Shown here: one piece after another, positions 7,310 through 15,199 of the stretch | Numbering within the stretch: position 1 is the first letter of the stretch | Layout of the letters: every line of letters starts with the position of its first letter | Notes under the pieces: model-generated | The model's database searches: none | Told to the model about the DNA's origin: nothing | The model's input: the letters and a program-made list of their open reading frames with translations, nothing else | Assembly (NCBI GenBank): GCA_910584605.1 | Contig: CAJUAW010000004.1 | Coordinates: 1 to 33,413 of the forward strand | Direction of reading: 5' to 3' | DNA: 33,413 nt | From: an uncultured Oscillospiraceae bacterium | GTDB lineage: Bacteria; Bacillota_A; Clostridia; Oscillospirales; Oscillospiraceae | Made by a program: the position numbers and the translations under genes

Positions 7310-8734
7310 ATGACAATGGTACATACCTTTACCGCCCTGGGCCAGTACCTGGCGGCGGACGTGAACAGCGGCGCGGTCCACGTGCTGGACAAGCTGACCT
7401 ACGACCTGCTCACTTGTTTGGGCGAAGGGCCGGTAGGGGAGGGGAGGGTCCCCCAGGCGCTGACAGACCAGCTGCCTCAGTACGACCTGGCCGAGCTGGA
7501 GGAGGGCTGGCAGGAGCTGCGCCAGCTCCAGAAGGCCGGGCTGCTCTTCACCACTGACGACTATCTGGACCCAGAGGCGGCCATGGCCCTGCCCAAGGCG
7601 GCGGTGGTGAAGGCCCTATGCCTCCATGTGTCCCACGACTGCAACCTGCGGTGCAAATACTGCTTTGCCTCCACCGGCGACTTTGGCACCGGCCACCGCA
7701 TGACCATGGACTTCAACACCGCCAAAAAAGCCATCGACTGGGTGGTGGCCAAATCTGGCAAGCGGCGGAACATTGAGATTGACTTCTTCGGCGGCGAGCC
7801 GCTGATGGCTATGGACACGGTGAAGCGGACGGTGGAGTACGCCCGGTCCCTGGAACAGGAGCATGACAAGGTATTCCGCTTTACGATCACAACCAACGGC
7901 ATCCTGCTGGACGGCGAAACGATCGATTACATCAACCGGGAGATGTCTAATGTCGTCCTGTCTCTGGACGGCAGGGGAGAGGTGAATGACCAGATGCGCC
8001 CCACAGTAAACGGGAAGGGGAGCTACGAAATCATCGTCCCAAAATTCCAGCAGCTGGTGGCCGGCCGGGGTACCAAGGACTACTATGTCCGGGGCACCTT
8101 CACCCGGGAGAACCTGGACTTTTCCCGCGACGTCCTGCATCTGGGGGACCTGGGCTTCCGCCATGTATCGGTGGAACCCTGCAGCGGTCCCTCTGACGAC
8201 CTCTTCGCCATTCGGGAGGAAGACTTGGACCAGGTGGAGGCGGAATACGAAAAGCTGGCCCAGGCGCTGATGGACCGGAAGGACATCAACTTCTTCCACT
8301 TCAATGTGGATCTGGCCCAGGGACCCTGCGTCATCAAACGGCTCCGGGGATGCGGAGCCGGCTGTGAATATGTCGCCATCACCCCTGACGGGGACATTTA
8401 TCCCTGCCACCAGTTTGTGGGAAATGAGGCTTTTCGGATGGGCAGCGTCCATGACGGCACCTTTGACATGGATATCTCTGGTCAATTTGCCCAACAGAAC
8501 GTGTATACCCGTCCGGCATGCCGGGAGTGCTGGGCCAGATTCTACTGCAGCGGGGGCTGTTCCGCCTCAAATCTGCTTGTCAATGGCGACATAATAAGCT
8601 CAAATGAGGTCGCTTGCGCAATGGAACGCAAGCGTTTGGAGTGCGCGATTGCTTTGAATGCCATTGCCTCTGGACTGAGCTGCGCGGCAAATACAAATTG
8701 TAATAATACAGACTGTAATCATTGCGAAGGCTGA
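7310..8734 (+). CDS. scfB: SCIFF maturase, radical SAM/SPASM enzyme
   Basis: A 474-residue enzyme that cross-links the SCIFF precursor. The N-terminal precursor-recognition region (DVNSGAVHVLD, residues 17-27) is typical of SCIFF maturases. The radical SAM cluster motif CNLRCKYC places C111, C115 and C118, followed by FFGGEPL. The C-terminal SPASM region has two Cys groups (GCGAGCEY with YPCHQF, and CRECWARFYCSGGC) for two auxiliary [4Fe-4S] clusters. After the usual end, a tail carries C458, C464, C469 and C472 in an Asn-rich context. The DNA from about 8560 to the stop is AT-richer than the rest of the gene. The start follows GACAGGAG with normal spacing. Confidence 0.95.
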   Translation: MTMVHTFTALGQYLAADVNSGAVHVLDKLTYDLLTCLGEGPVGEGRVPQALTDQLPQYDLAELEEGWQELRQLQKAGLLFTTDDYLDPEAAMALPKAAVVKALCLHVSHDCNLRCKYCFASTGDFGTGHRMTMDFNTAKKAIDWVVAKSGKRRNIEIDFFGGEPLMAMDTVKRTVEYARSLEQEHDKVFRFTITTNGILLDGETIDYINREMSNVVLSLDGRGEVNDQMRPTVNGKGSYEIIVPKFQQLVAGRGTKDYYVRGTFTRENLDFSRDVLHLGDLGFRHVSVEPCSGPSDDLFAIREEDLDQVEAEYEKLAQALMDRKDINFFHFNVDLAQGPCVIKRLRGCGAGCEYVAITPDGDIYPCHQFVGNEAFRMGSVHDGTFDMDISGQFAQQNVYTRPACRECWARFYCSGGCSASNLLVNGDIISSNEVACAMERKRLECAIALNAIASGLSCAANTNCNNTDCNHCEG

Positions 8735-8793
8735 GGCGCCAAGGGTTTGCTCGATTTTTGACTCGGAACGTGTAAGAAAACACCGGATTTTGA

Positions 8794-8830
8794 CTGCCGG
8801 ACCCCACTTTTGCTGGGGTCCGGCAGCTTT
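8794..8830 (+). terminator. Strong hairpin after scfB (terminator-like)
   Basis: A perfect 13-bp stem (8794-8806 with 8814-8826) around a seven-base loop, followed by CTTTA. The stem is very stable but the T-tract is weak, so termination efficiency is uncertain. Confidence 0.7.
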
Positions 8831-8910
8831 ATGGTTCCTAGGTTTACATAATGCAATTAACATAACAAGTTAAAAGAATTGGCGAAAACGGAGAAAATTG
8901 CAAAACCCCC

Positions 8911-8939
8911 TTGCGCAAAGGGCCGGGAAGCGTTATAGT
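8911..8939 (+). promoter_or_regulatory. Candidate promoter for spoIIM
   Basis: TTGCGC (8911-8916), a 17-base spacer and TATAGT (8934-8939). The -35 is weak. The 8735-9024 gap also holds a pyrimidine-rich leader and a small stem (8996-9001 with 9011-9016) that covers the spoIIM Shine-Dalgarno. No convincing sigma-E promoter was seen. Confidence 0.45.
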
Positions 8940-9024
8940 AAGACTTACCAAATAGAGAGGCGGTCCCCCGATACCACGTCTATTCCCTCTCCCCTCCTCA
9001 TAAGCTGTTGATGAGGTGACGCTT

Positions 9025-9639
9025 ATGGGAACGAGCAAAAAGTGGGACCTGCTGTCGGAACAGAACGGTGCGCTGGCCGTACTGGCCGCCGCGTTCCTGA
9101 CCGGCGGTGCGGCAGGCTGTCTTCTGGCCGCCCTGTCCGGCGGAGCCGGTGCGGAGGAGCTGAGCAGCTACCTGGCAGATTACCTGACCCTGGCGCAGCA
9201 GGGCGAGCTGCCGCGAAGCCATTGGCCGGTGCTGTGGGACCAGGTAAAATACCTGCTGGCTGCCTTGATCCTGGGCCTGACGGCCTTGGGGCTGGCCGGG
9301 TTTCCGATCCTCTTTGGGGTGCGCGGTTTTTTCTTCTCCTTTCCGGTGGCCTGCTTCTGCCGGGTCTTCGGAGGGCGAGGACTGTTTCCTGCCTTTGTTC
9401 TGTTTGGACTGCCCGCTCTGCTGTGGGCGCCCGCTCTGTTTATGGCGGGCGTGCCCGGTTTCCTCTCCGCCCAGCAGCTGCTTCGGAGGGCTCTGGGAGA
9501 AGGAAGGGGCGGACTGCCGCTCAACGGCGCTTACTGGTGCCGGGCCGGGCTGTGTGTGGGCCTGGCTCTGGCGGCGGGACTCCTGGAGTGTTGGGTAGTC
9601 CCGGTACTGCTGCGGGGGATTGCCCGAGTGGTCCTGTAA
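9025..9639 (+). CDS. spoIIM: Stage II sporulation protein M-like membrane protein
   Basis: A 204-residue multi-pass membrane protein with about five hydrophobic helices and the SpoIIM-type central region LGLAGFPILFGVRGFFFSFPVA. SpoIIM is the scaffold of the SpoIID-SpoIIM-SpoIIP engulfment complex in the mother-cell membrane. Its position directly upstream of xerD mirrors the spoIIM-ripX (xerD) order of Bacillus, which supports the call. ATG 9025 is chosen over GTG 9016 because GAGGTG (9013-9018) is the ribosome-binding site. It ends 24 bases before xerD, so the two are probably co-transcribed. Confidence 0.8.
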   Translation: MGTSKKWDLLSEQNGALAVLAAAFLTGGAAGCLLAALSGGAGAEELSSYLADYLTLAQQGELPRSHWPVLWDQVKYLLAALILGLTALGLAGFPILFGVRGFFFSFPVACFCRVFGGRGLFPAFVLFGLPALLWAPALFMAGVPGFLSAQQLLRRALGEGRGGLPLNGAYWCRAGLCVGLALAAGLLECWVVPVLLRGIARVVL

Positions 9640-9663
9640 ACTTTTGTGCGGGGAGTTGAGAAC

Positions 9664-10545
9664 GTGTCGGAGCTGCTGTCGGACTATGAGGACTTTTTAA
9701 AAACTGAAAAGCGGGCCTCGGCCAATACCGTCAGCTCCTACCTCCGAGACGTCAACCAGTTTGCCGCAGCTATGGACGGGCGGGGGGTGGAGCTCACTCA
9801 GGTGGTGACCCGGGACGTGGAGGACTATGCCAACTCCCTGATCAAGCGCGGCAAATCTCCGGCCACAGTCACCCGGTCGGTGGCCTCCATCAAATCCTTT
9901 TACTCCTGCCTGGCAACCAAGGGATATGTGATCCGCAATCCGGCCAAGGGAGTGTCGCCCGCCAAAGTTGAGCGCAAGCTGCCTCAGGTGCTCACCAGCA
10001 AAGAGGTGGAGCTCTTTCTGGAACAACCCGAATGCACCGACCTGAAGGGCTATCGAGACCGGGCCATGCTGGAGCTGCTCTATGCCACCGGCATCCGGGT
10101 CAGCGAGCTGATCGAGCTGGACGTCGATGACCTGAATCTGCCCGGCGGAGTGCTCAAATGCTTCAGCAAGGGCAAGGAGCGCGTCATCCCTCTGTATCCA
10201 GCTGCTATTCGGGCTTTGGCGGAGTACATAAACAATGTGCGCCCCCAACTGGTGGATGCGCCGGACGAGACAGCCCTTTTCGTCAACATGAGCGGCGAAC
10301 GGATGAGCCGCCAGGGTTTTTGGAAGCTCATCAAGCACTATCAGGAAAAGGCCGGCATTCAAAAGGACATTACGCCCCACACCCTGCGCCACTCCTTTGC
10401 CGCCCATCTGCTGGAAAACGGAGCCGACCTCCGCTCCATCCAAGAGATGCTGGGGCATGCGGATATTTCCTCCACGCAGATCTACTCCAAGCTGATCAAT
10501 CAGAAAATCAAGGACGTATACAAAAAGGCCCACCCCCGGGCGTAA
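9664..10545 (+). CDS. xerD: Site-specific tyrosine recombinase XerD
   Basis: A 293-residue XerD-type recombinase that resolves chromosome dimers at dif. The N-terminal SAM-like core-binding domain covers about residues 1-95 and the catalytic domain about 105-285. Catalytic residues are R145 (TGIRVSEL), H239-x-x-R242 (HTLRHSF), H265 (LGHADI) and nucleophile Y274. GTG 9664 is chosen because GGGGAG (9650-9655) is eight bases upstream; the earlier GTG 9646 would put the Shine-Dalgarno inside the gene. Position after spoIIM matches Bacillus. A second, more divergent recombinase lies at 19838-20833. Confidence 0.93.
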   Translation: MSELLSDYEDFLKTEKRASANTVSSYLRDVNQFAAAMDGRGVELTQVVTRDVEDYANSLIKRGKSPATVTRSVASIKSFYSCLATKGYVIRNPAKGVSPAKVERKLPQVLTSKEVELFLEQPECTDLKGYRDRAMLELLYATGIRVSELIELDVDDLNLPGGVLKCFSKGKERVIPLYPAAIRALAEYINNVRPQLVDAPDETALFVNMSGERMSRQGFWKLIKHYQEKAGIQKDITPHTLRHSFAAHLLENGADLRSIQEMLGHADISSTQIYSKLINQKIKDVYKKAHPRA

Positions 10546-10564
10546 CGGACAAGGAGAGAACACC

Positions 10565-10933
10565 ATGACAGATCAGGAACTGCTGCAAGCGATCGGCCAG
10601 GCCGTATCCGCCACAATGGAGCCCGTGAGACAGGACCTCCGCGCACTGAAGGAGGATGTTCAGGCGCTGAGGGAGGACGTCCAGACGCTGAAGGGCGATG
10701 TGCAGGAACTGCAGAGCAGCTATACTCAGCTGGAGACCAAGGTGGACGGAATCCGGGTATACGTCGACACCGACCTGCAGCGGACTCTGAATCTGTTGTT
10801 AGAGGGCCAGAAGGCGCTGTGGGACCGATTTGTTCCCCAGGAGGAGTTCGAGCCTCTGAAGGACCGGACCAAGATCTTGGAGCTGACCGTGAGGCGTCAC
10901 AGCCAGGAAATCCGGGAGCTGCAGCTTGCCTGA
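10565..10933 (+). CDS. Small coiled-coil protein
   Basis: A 122-residue soluble protein of unknown function. Residues about 20-60 form a heptad coiled coil, and three consecutive heptads (ALKEDVQ, ALREDVQ, TLKGDVQ) are encoded by a 21-bp tandem repeat at 10643-10705. A second amphipathic helix lies near the C-terminus. Related short proteins with variable heptad numbers are common next to housekeeping genes in Clostridia. It starts 19 bases after xerD with an AGGAG Shine-Dalgarno and is followed by a terminator, so it closes the spoIIM-xerD unit. Confidence 0.8.
   Translation: MTDQELLQAIGQAVSATMEPVRQDLRALKEDVQALREDVQTLKGDVQELQSSYTQLETKVDGIRVYVDTDLQRTLNLLLEGQKALWDRFVPQEEFEPLKDRTKILELTVRRHSQEIRELQLA
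10643..10705 (+). repeat. 21-bp tandem repeat, three imperfect units
   Basis: Units at 10643-10663, 10664-10684 and 10685-10705, in frame, each encoding one heptad (x-L-[KR]-x-D-V-Q). Divergence is mostly at third positions and one Glu/Gly change. Confidence 0.85.
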
Positions 10934-10948
10934 ACCAAGCAGCATAAC

Positions 10949-10982
10949 GGCCCGCGCGGCAGATTGCCGTGCGGGCCATTTT
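10949..10982 (+). terminator. Intrinsic terminator after the coiled-coil gene
   Basis: A 13-base arm (10949-10961) pairs with 10965-10977 around a GAT loop, with one non-Watson-Crick pair, followed by ATTTTC. It ends the spoIIM-xerD unit 15 bases after the stop. Confidence 0.88.
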
Positions 10983-10996
10983 CGACGGGGTTATGA

Positions 10997-11025
10997 TTGA
11001 ATTATCCAGCAGAATATGGTAATAT
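10997..11025 (+). promoter_or_regulatory. Promoter for murD (extended -10)
   Basis: TTGAAT (10997-11002), a 17-base spacer and TAATAT (11020-11025) preceded by TGG (11017-11019), an extended -10. It lies directly after the preceding terminator. Confidence 0.75.
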
Positions 11026-11060
11026 AAAAAGAGAAGAAAAGAATGGAAGGAGGACGTTCT

Positions 11061-12446
11061 ATGTCCACCATGTCCACCTATTTGGAGAGCCTTCGGGGCC
11101 AGTCCATCGCCGTGATCGGCATGGGGGTGAGCAACACCCCTCTGATCCGCACGCTGCTGCGGGCCGGCCTGAAGGTCACCGTCTGCGACAAGTCGTCCCG
11201 GGAGAGGGCAGGGGAGGTGGCCTCAGAGCTGGAGAGCCTGGGAGCCAAGCTCAGACTGGGACCGGGCTATCTGGAAAAGATCCACAAGGCTGACGTCATC
11301 TTCCGCACCCCCGGCCTCAGCCCCAACACGCCGGAGTTGCTGAAGGCGGTGGAAGGGGGGAGCGTCCTCACCTCGGAGATGGAACTGTTTTTCCGCTTGT
11401 GCCCCTGCCGGATCATCGGCGTGACGGGCAGCGACGGGAAGACCACCACCACCACCCTCATCAGCGAATTTCTGAAAGAGGCGGGACTGAACGTCTATCT
11501 GGGCGGCAACATTGGCCGTCCGCTCCTGCCCGACGTCGACGGCATGACGTCCGACGACATCGCTGTGGTGGAACTGTCCTCCTTCCAGCTGATGAGCATG
11601 GACCGCAGTCCCAATGTGGCGGTGTTCACCAATCTGTCTCCCAACCACCTGGACTACCATCACACCATGGAGGAGTACACCGAGGCAAAGCTGAACATCT
11701 TCTGTCATCAAAGCCCTCAGGACCGGGCCATCTTTAACTATGACAACGACATTACCCGGTCCCTGGCCAAGGCGGCGGTGGGACGGACTATGCTCTTCAG
11801 CCGCAAACAGCGGCTGGAGGAGGGGGTATATGTCCGGGACGGCGCCATCTGGCTGACCAACGATATGGGCAGCCGTGAGGTCCTGCCAATGGCGGACATC
11901 CACATCCCTGGAGTCCACAACATCGAAAACTATATGGCCGCCATTGCGGCGGTGGACGGCATCGTTCCCGACAAGTGCGTCCGGGCGGTGGCCCAGCGGT
12001 TTACCGGAGTGGAGCACCGCATCGAGCTGGTGCGGGAGCTGGACGGCGTAACGTACTACAACGACTCCATCGGGACCAGCCCCACCCGAACGATGGCCTG
12101 CCTGGATTCGTTTCAGCAGAAGCTGATCCTGATCGCCGGAGGATATGACAAGGGAGTTCCCTTTACTCAGCTTGGAGTGGAGATCGTGCGCCATGTCAAG
12201 GTACTGATCCTCACCGGTGACACTGCGTCTGCCATCCGCAAGGCGGTGGAAGAGGCGGAGGGCTTTGCAGAAAGCGGCCTGACGCTCATTGAGGCGGAAG
12301 ACCTGTCCGCCGCCGTCACCACCGCTCGGGATGCGGCCCAGGAGGGCGATGTGGTGGTGCTGTCCCCGGCCTGCGCCGCCTTTGACCGGTTTAAGAACTT
12401 TATGGAACGGGGCAAACTCTTTAAGCAGCTGGTAAACGATCTCTGA
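11061..12446 (+). CDS. murD: UDP-N-acetylmuramoylalanine--D-glutamate ligase
   Basis: A 461-residue Mur ligase that adds D-Glu to UDP-MurNAc-L-Ala in cytoplasmic peptidoglycan synthesis. The N-terminal Rossmann-like domain (IGMGVSNTPL) is followed by the ATP-binding GSDGKTT at 123-129, the central ELSSFQL and NLSPNHLDYHH motifs, and the C-terminal ligase domain (GVEHRIE, YNDSIGTSPT, AGGYDKG). ATG 11061 is chosen over ATG 11043 because AAGGAGG (11047-11053) sits between them. It stands apart from a dcw cluster and is followed by a PLP enzyme. Confidence 0.96.
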   Translation: MSTMSTYLESLRGQSIAVIGMGVSNTPLIRTLLRAGLKVTVCDKSSRERAGEVASELESLGAKLRLGPGYLEKIHKADVIFRTPGLSPNTPELLKAVEGGSVLTSEMELFFRLCPCRIIGVTGSDGKTTTTTLISEFLKEAGLNVYLGGNIGRPLLPDVDGMTSDDIAVVELSSFQLMSMDRSPNVAVFTNLSPNHLDYHHTMEEYTEAKLNIFCHQSPQDRAIFNYDNDITRSLAKAAVGRTMLFSRKQRLEEGVYVRDGAIWLTNDMGSREVLPMADIHIPGVHNIENYMAAIAAVDGIVPDKCVRAVAQRFTGVEHRIELVRELDGVTYYNDSIGTSPTRTMACLDSFQQKLILIAGGYDKGVPFTQLGVEIVRHVKVLILTGDTASAIRKAVEEAEGFAESGLTLIEAEDLSAAVTTARDAAQEGDVVVLSPACAAFDRFKNFMERGKLFKQLVNDL

Positions 12447-12480
12447 TTCTACACTGAAATAGACAGGACTGACAAGTAAT

Positions 12481-13731
12481 ATGCATTTACAGCTCAACGA
12501 ACGTGTCAAAGCGCTGGGTATCCAGGCCCAGGAACAGCTGACCGGGGAATTTGCCCGTATCGACGCCATTGCAGGGGAGAATACCGCACGGGTGCTGGCG
12601 GCCTTTCAGGAGCATCGGGTTGCCGACGGATATTTTGCCGGCACCACCGGCTACGGCTACGACGATCTGGGCCGGGATAAACTGGACGAGATCTATGCCA
12701 GCCTGTTCGGCACCGAAGCCGCTCTGGTGCGCATTCAGTTTGTCAACGGCACCCACGCCATCGCCTGCGCCCTGTTCGGAGCGCTGAAAAGCGGCGACGT
12801 GCTGGTATCCGCTGTCGGCGCACCTTACGACACCCTGCTGGGCGTTGTGGGCGCGGTGGATAAGGGACCCGGTTCCCTGAAGGACTACGGGGTGGAGTAC
12901 CGGCAGGTAGAGCTTCTGGACAACAAGCCCGACCTGGAAGAAATCGCCAAAGCCGCCGCCGATCCCCGTGTAAAGGCGGTGCTGATCCAGCGGTCCAGAG
13001 GCTATTCCACCCGTGCGTCCCTCTCGGTGGCTGAGATCGGGGCAATGTGCCGGATCATCAAGGAGGCCAACCCCAACGCGGCCGTTCTGGTGGACAACTG
13101 CTACGGCGAGTTTGTGGAGACCACCGAGCCCACCCATGTGGGGGCCGATTTGGTGGTGGGGTCTCTGATCAAGAATCCCGGCGGCGGCTTAGCGCCCACC
13201 GGAGGCTACATCGCCGGACGAAGGGACCTGGTGGAGGGCGCCGCCATGCGGCTCACGGTCCCCGGCATCGGCGGGGAGTGCGGCTGCACCCTGGGCCAGA
13301 ACCGGCTGCTTTATCAGGGACTGTTTCTGGCTCCTCACACAGTGGCCCAGGCGTTGAAGACAGCTGTCTTTTCTGCCAGGGTGATGGAACTCCTGGGCTA
13401 TGAGACCGAGCCCCACTCCTCAGCGGTCCGCCACGACATCATCCAGATGATCCATATGCGGGAGCCGGACGCCCTGAAAAAGTTCTGCAAGGGAATCCAG
13501 TTTGGCGCGCCGGTGGATTCCTATGTTACGCCTGAGCCCTGGGACATGCCGGGATATGACTGCCAAGTGATCATGGCCGCTGGAGCCTTCATTCAGGGCG
13601 CGTCCATCGAGCTGTCCGCCGACGCCCCCATGCGGGAGCCCTACACCGTCTATCTCCAGGGGGGACTGACCTACGAGTCGGGAAAGCTGGGGGTGCTGCT
13701 GGCGGTGCAGGAGTTGTTGGGGGGACTGTGA
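12481..13731 (+). CDS. Methionine gamma-lyase family / aluminium-resistance-type PLP protein
   Basis: A 416-residue fold-type I PLP protein of the Met_gamma_lyase family (YnbB-like, often called aluminium resistance protein). Visible motifs are GYGYDDLGRD near the N-terminus, FVNGTHAI at 87-94, VDNCYGEF at 204-211 and the probable PLP lysine K231 in GSLIKNPGGGLAPTGGY. The family resembles cystathionine/methionine lyases, but the true substrate is not established. It begins 34 bases after murD with a poor Shine-Dalgarno, so expression probably depends on murD transcription. No terminator follows; 13732-13806 shows nothing clear. Confidence 0.88.
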   Translation: MHLQLNERVKALGIQAQEQLTGEFARIDAIAGENTARVLAAFQEHRVADGYFAGTTGYGYDDLGRDKLDEIYASLFGTEAALVRIQFVNGTHAIACALFGALKSGDVLVSAVGAPYDTLLGVVGAVDKGPGSLKDYGVEYRQVELLDNKPDLEEIAKAAADPRVKAVLIQRSRGYSTRASLSVAEIGAMCRIIKEANPNAAVLVDNCYGEFVETTEPTHVGADLVVGSLIKNPGGGLAPTGGYIAGRRDLVEGAAMRLTVPGIGGECGCTLGQNRLLYQGLFLAPHTVAQALKTAVFSARVMELLGYETEPHSSAVRHDIIQMIHMREPDALKKFCKGIQFGAPVDSYVTPEPWDMPGYDCQVIMAAGAFIQGASIELSADAPMREPYTVYLQGGLTYESGKLGVLLAVQELLGGL

Positions 13732-13806
13732 TCCCCTCCATGTAAACCATTTTTCAGTGATGGGTCAAGCCAGCGTTCGAATATCCTGACCATAGGGGGT
13801 GAGGAT

Positions 13807-14520
13807 ATGACGATGGCGCCTTGGCGGAGGGAATTGAGGCGGCGGATCCGCCGTCCGGCAAAGCGCCGGCCGCTCCTGTGGAGAGAGGACGGTCCCCATC
13901 CACTGTTTGTGACCCTTGCCGTGGCTCTGTTGGTGGCCGCGTCGATGATCACCCTGCTGGAAGCCAAGCTGCGTCCGGTTGTGGCGGAGATTGCTGCGGC
14001 CCAGGCGCAAAATACGATGACCGAAGTGATTGAGCGTGCGGTCACCGCTGATTTGGCCGCCCGTCAGGTCAGCTATAGCGATTTCGTTTCCATTCAGCGG
14101 GACGAAGGCGGGAGCATTACCGCTTTGACCACCGATATGGCGCAGATGAACCTGCTCCGGGCGGAGCTGACCGCCGCCATCCTGGCCGCGTTGGAGGAAG
14201 TGGACGTCTCCGACATCCAGGTCCCGCTGGGCAGTCTCTTTGACCTGGAACCCCTGTGGGCCAAGGGACCGGCACTGAAGGCCCGGGCCATGACGGTAGG
14301 AACGGTGCGGGCGGAGTTTGACAGTCAGTTTACCTCCGCCGGGGTAAACCAGACCCTGCACCGTATCTGGATGGAGGTAACGGTCCCCATGACGCTGCTG
14401 CTCCCCGGCGGGAGGGTGGAGGTCACGGTGGAGACCCGGCTCTGTGTGGCTGAGACGGTGATCATAGGCCAGGTACCGGACACCTATTTACAGGTAGGGG
14501 ACGCTGTCCTCAAATCGTAG
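13807..14520 (+). CDS. yunB: Sporulation protein YunB
   Basis: A 237-residue protein with a basic N-terminus, one transmembrane helix (about residues 35-57) and an extracytoplasmic domain matching YunB (DLAARQVSYSDFVSI near 78-92; VPLGSLFDLEPL near 139-150). In Bacillus YunB is a mother-cell sporulation protein under sigma-E; its biochemical role is unknown. A GGGGGTGAGGA element precedes the ATG. No clear sigma-E promoter was found upstream. It runs into the VanZ-like gene 16 bases later. Confidence 0.88.
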   Translation: MTMAPWRRELRRRIRRPAKRRPLLWREDGPHPLFVTLAVALLVAASMITLLEAKLRPVVAEIAAAQAQNTMTEVIERAVTADLAARQVSYSDFVSIQRDEGGSITALTTDMAQMNLLRAELTAAILAALEEVDVSDIQVPLGSLFDLEPLWAKGPALKARAMTVGTVRAEFDSQFTSAGVNQTLHRIWMEVTVPMTLLLPGGRVEVTVETRLCVAETVIIGQVPDTYLQVGDAVLKS

Positions 14521-14536
14521 AAGGGAAAATATACCA

Positions 14537-15199
14537 ATGAGCCTGACTGAGACCCTTTGGTGGTACCTTGGGAATATTTGGGAGTACGCACTGCAAATGC
14601 TGCCCTGCATGTGCGCCGCGCTGGTCCTCTTTTTCCTGCTTCGGCCCTGGCGCTGCAGGCGGCTGGCCCGGCTGGGGCTGTCCAGCGGCCCGTGGCGGGA
14701 GGGGGGGCTGCTCCTGTTCGTCACATTTGCCGCCGGGCTGGCTGCTCTAACCGTATTCCCCGCCTGCTTTTGGACCGCCTGGCACTGGCGGGCCGTGTTG
14801 GCGGGCGCCCGGCCCGTGATCCCGGCGGTGGATCTCCAGCTTCAGCTCCAAACGCTTCAGCTGGAACCCTTTCAGGAGATTTTCCGGGCCTTTCGCGGCC
14901 CTTGGGTCATGTTTATGATGTTGGCCAACATCGGCATCTTTACCCCAGTGGGCTTTTTCACCGCGCTGCTTTGGCGCAGGCCCCGGTGGTGGAAGTCTCT
15001 GCTGGCGGGCTTTTGCTCCTCCGTCATCATCGAATTCACCCAGTTTTTCATCGGCCGCAGCACCGACATCGACGATGTGATCCTGAATACCACAGGGGCA
15101 CTGGCAGGCTTCTGGATCTTTTGGTTGCTGCGGACCGTGGTCCCAACTTTCACTGCAAACTTTCAATGCCGCCCCAGAGGAGGAAATCATTATGGATGA
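14537..15199 (+). CDS. VanZ-like membrane protein
   Basis: A 220-residue membrane protein with about five hydrophobic helices and the VanZ signature: NIGIFTPVGF (134-143), then IIEFTQFF and the DIDDVILNTTGALAGF segment. VanZ-like proteins give low-level teicoplanin resistance in one case, but most are uncharacterised envelope proteins. The call does not imply glycopeptide resistance; no vanHAX genes are present. It overlaps the ligA start by 8 bases, so translation is coupled. Confidence 0.88.
   Translation: MSLTETLWWYLGNIWEYALQMLPCMCAALVLFFLLRPWRCRRLARLGLSSGPWREGGLLLFVTFAAGLAALTVFPACFWTAWHWRAVLAGARPVIPAVDLQLQLQTLQLEPFQEIFRAFRGPWVMFMMLANIGIFTPVGFFTALLWRRPRWWKSLLAGFCSSVIIEFTQFFIGRSTDIDDVILNTTGALAGFWIFWLLRTVVPTFTANFQCRPRGGNHYG

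Noticed and set aside
14537..15199. Glycopeptide-resistance cluster (VanZ)
   Set aside because: Only a VanZ-like fold is present; there are no vanRS or vanHAX genes, and the neighbours are yunB and ligA.
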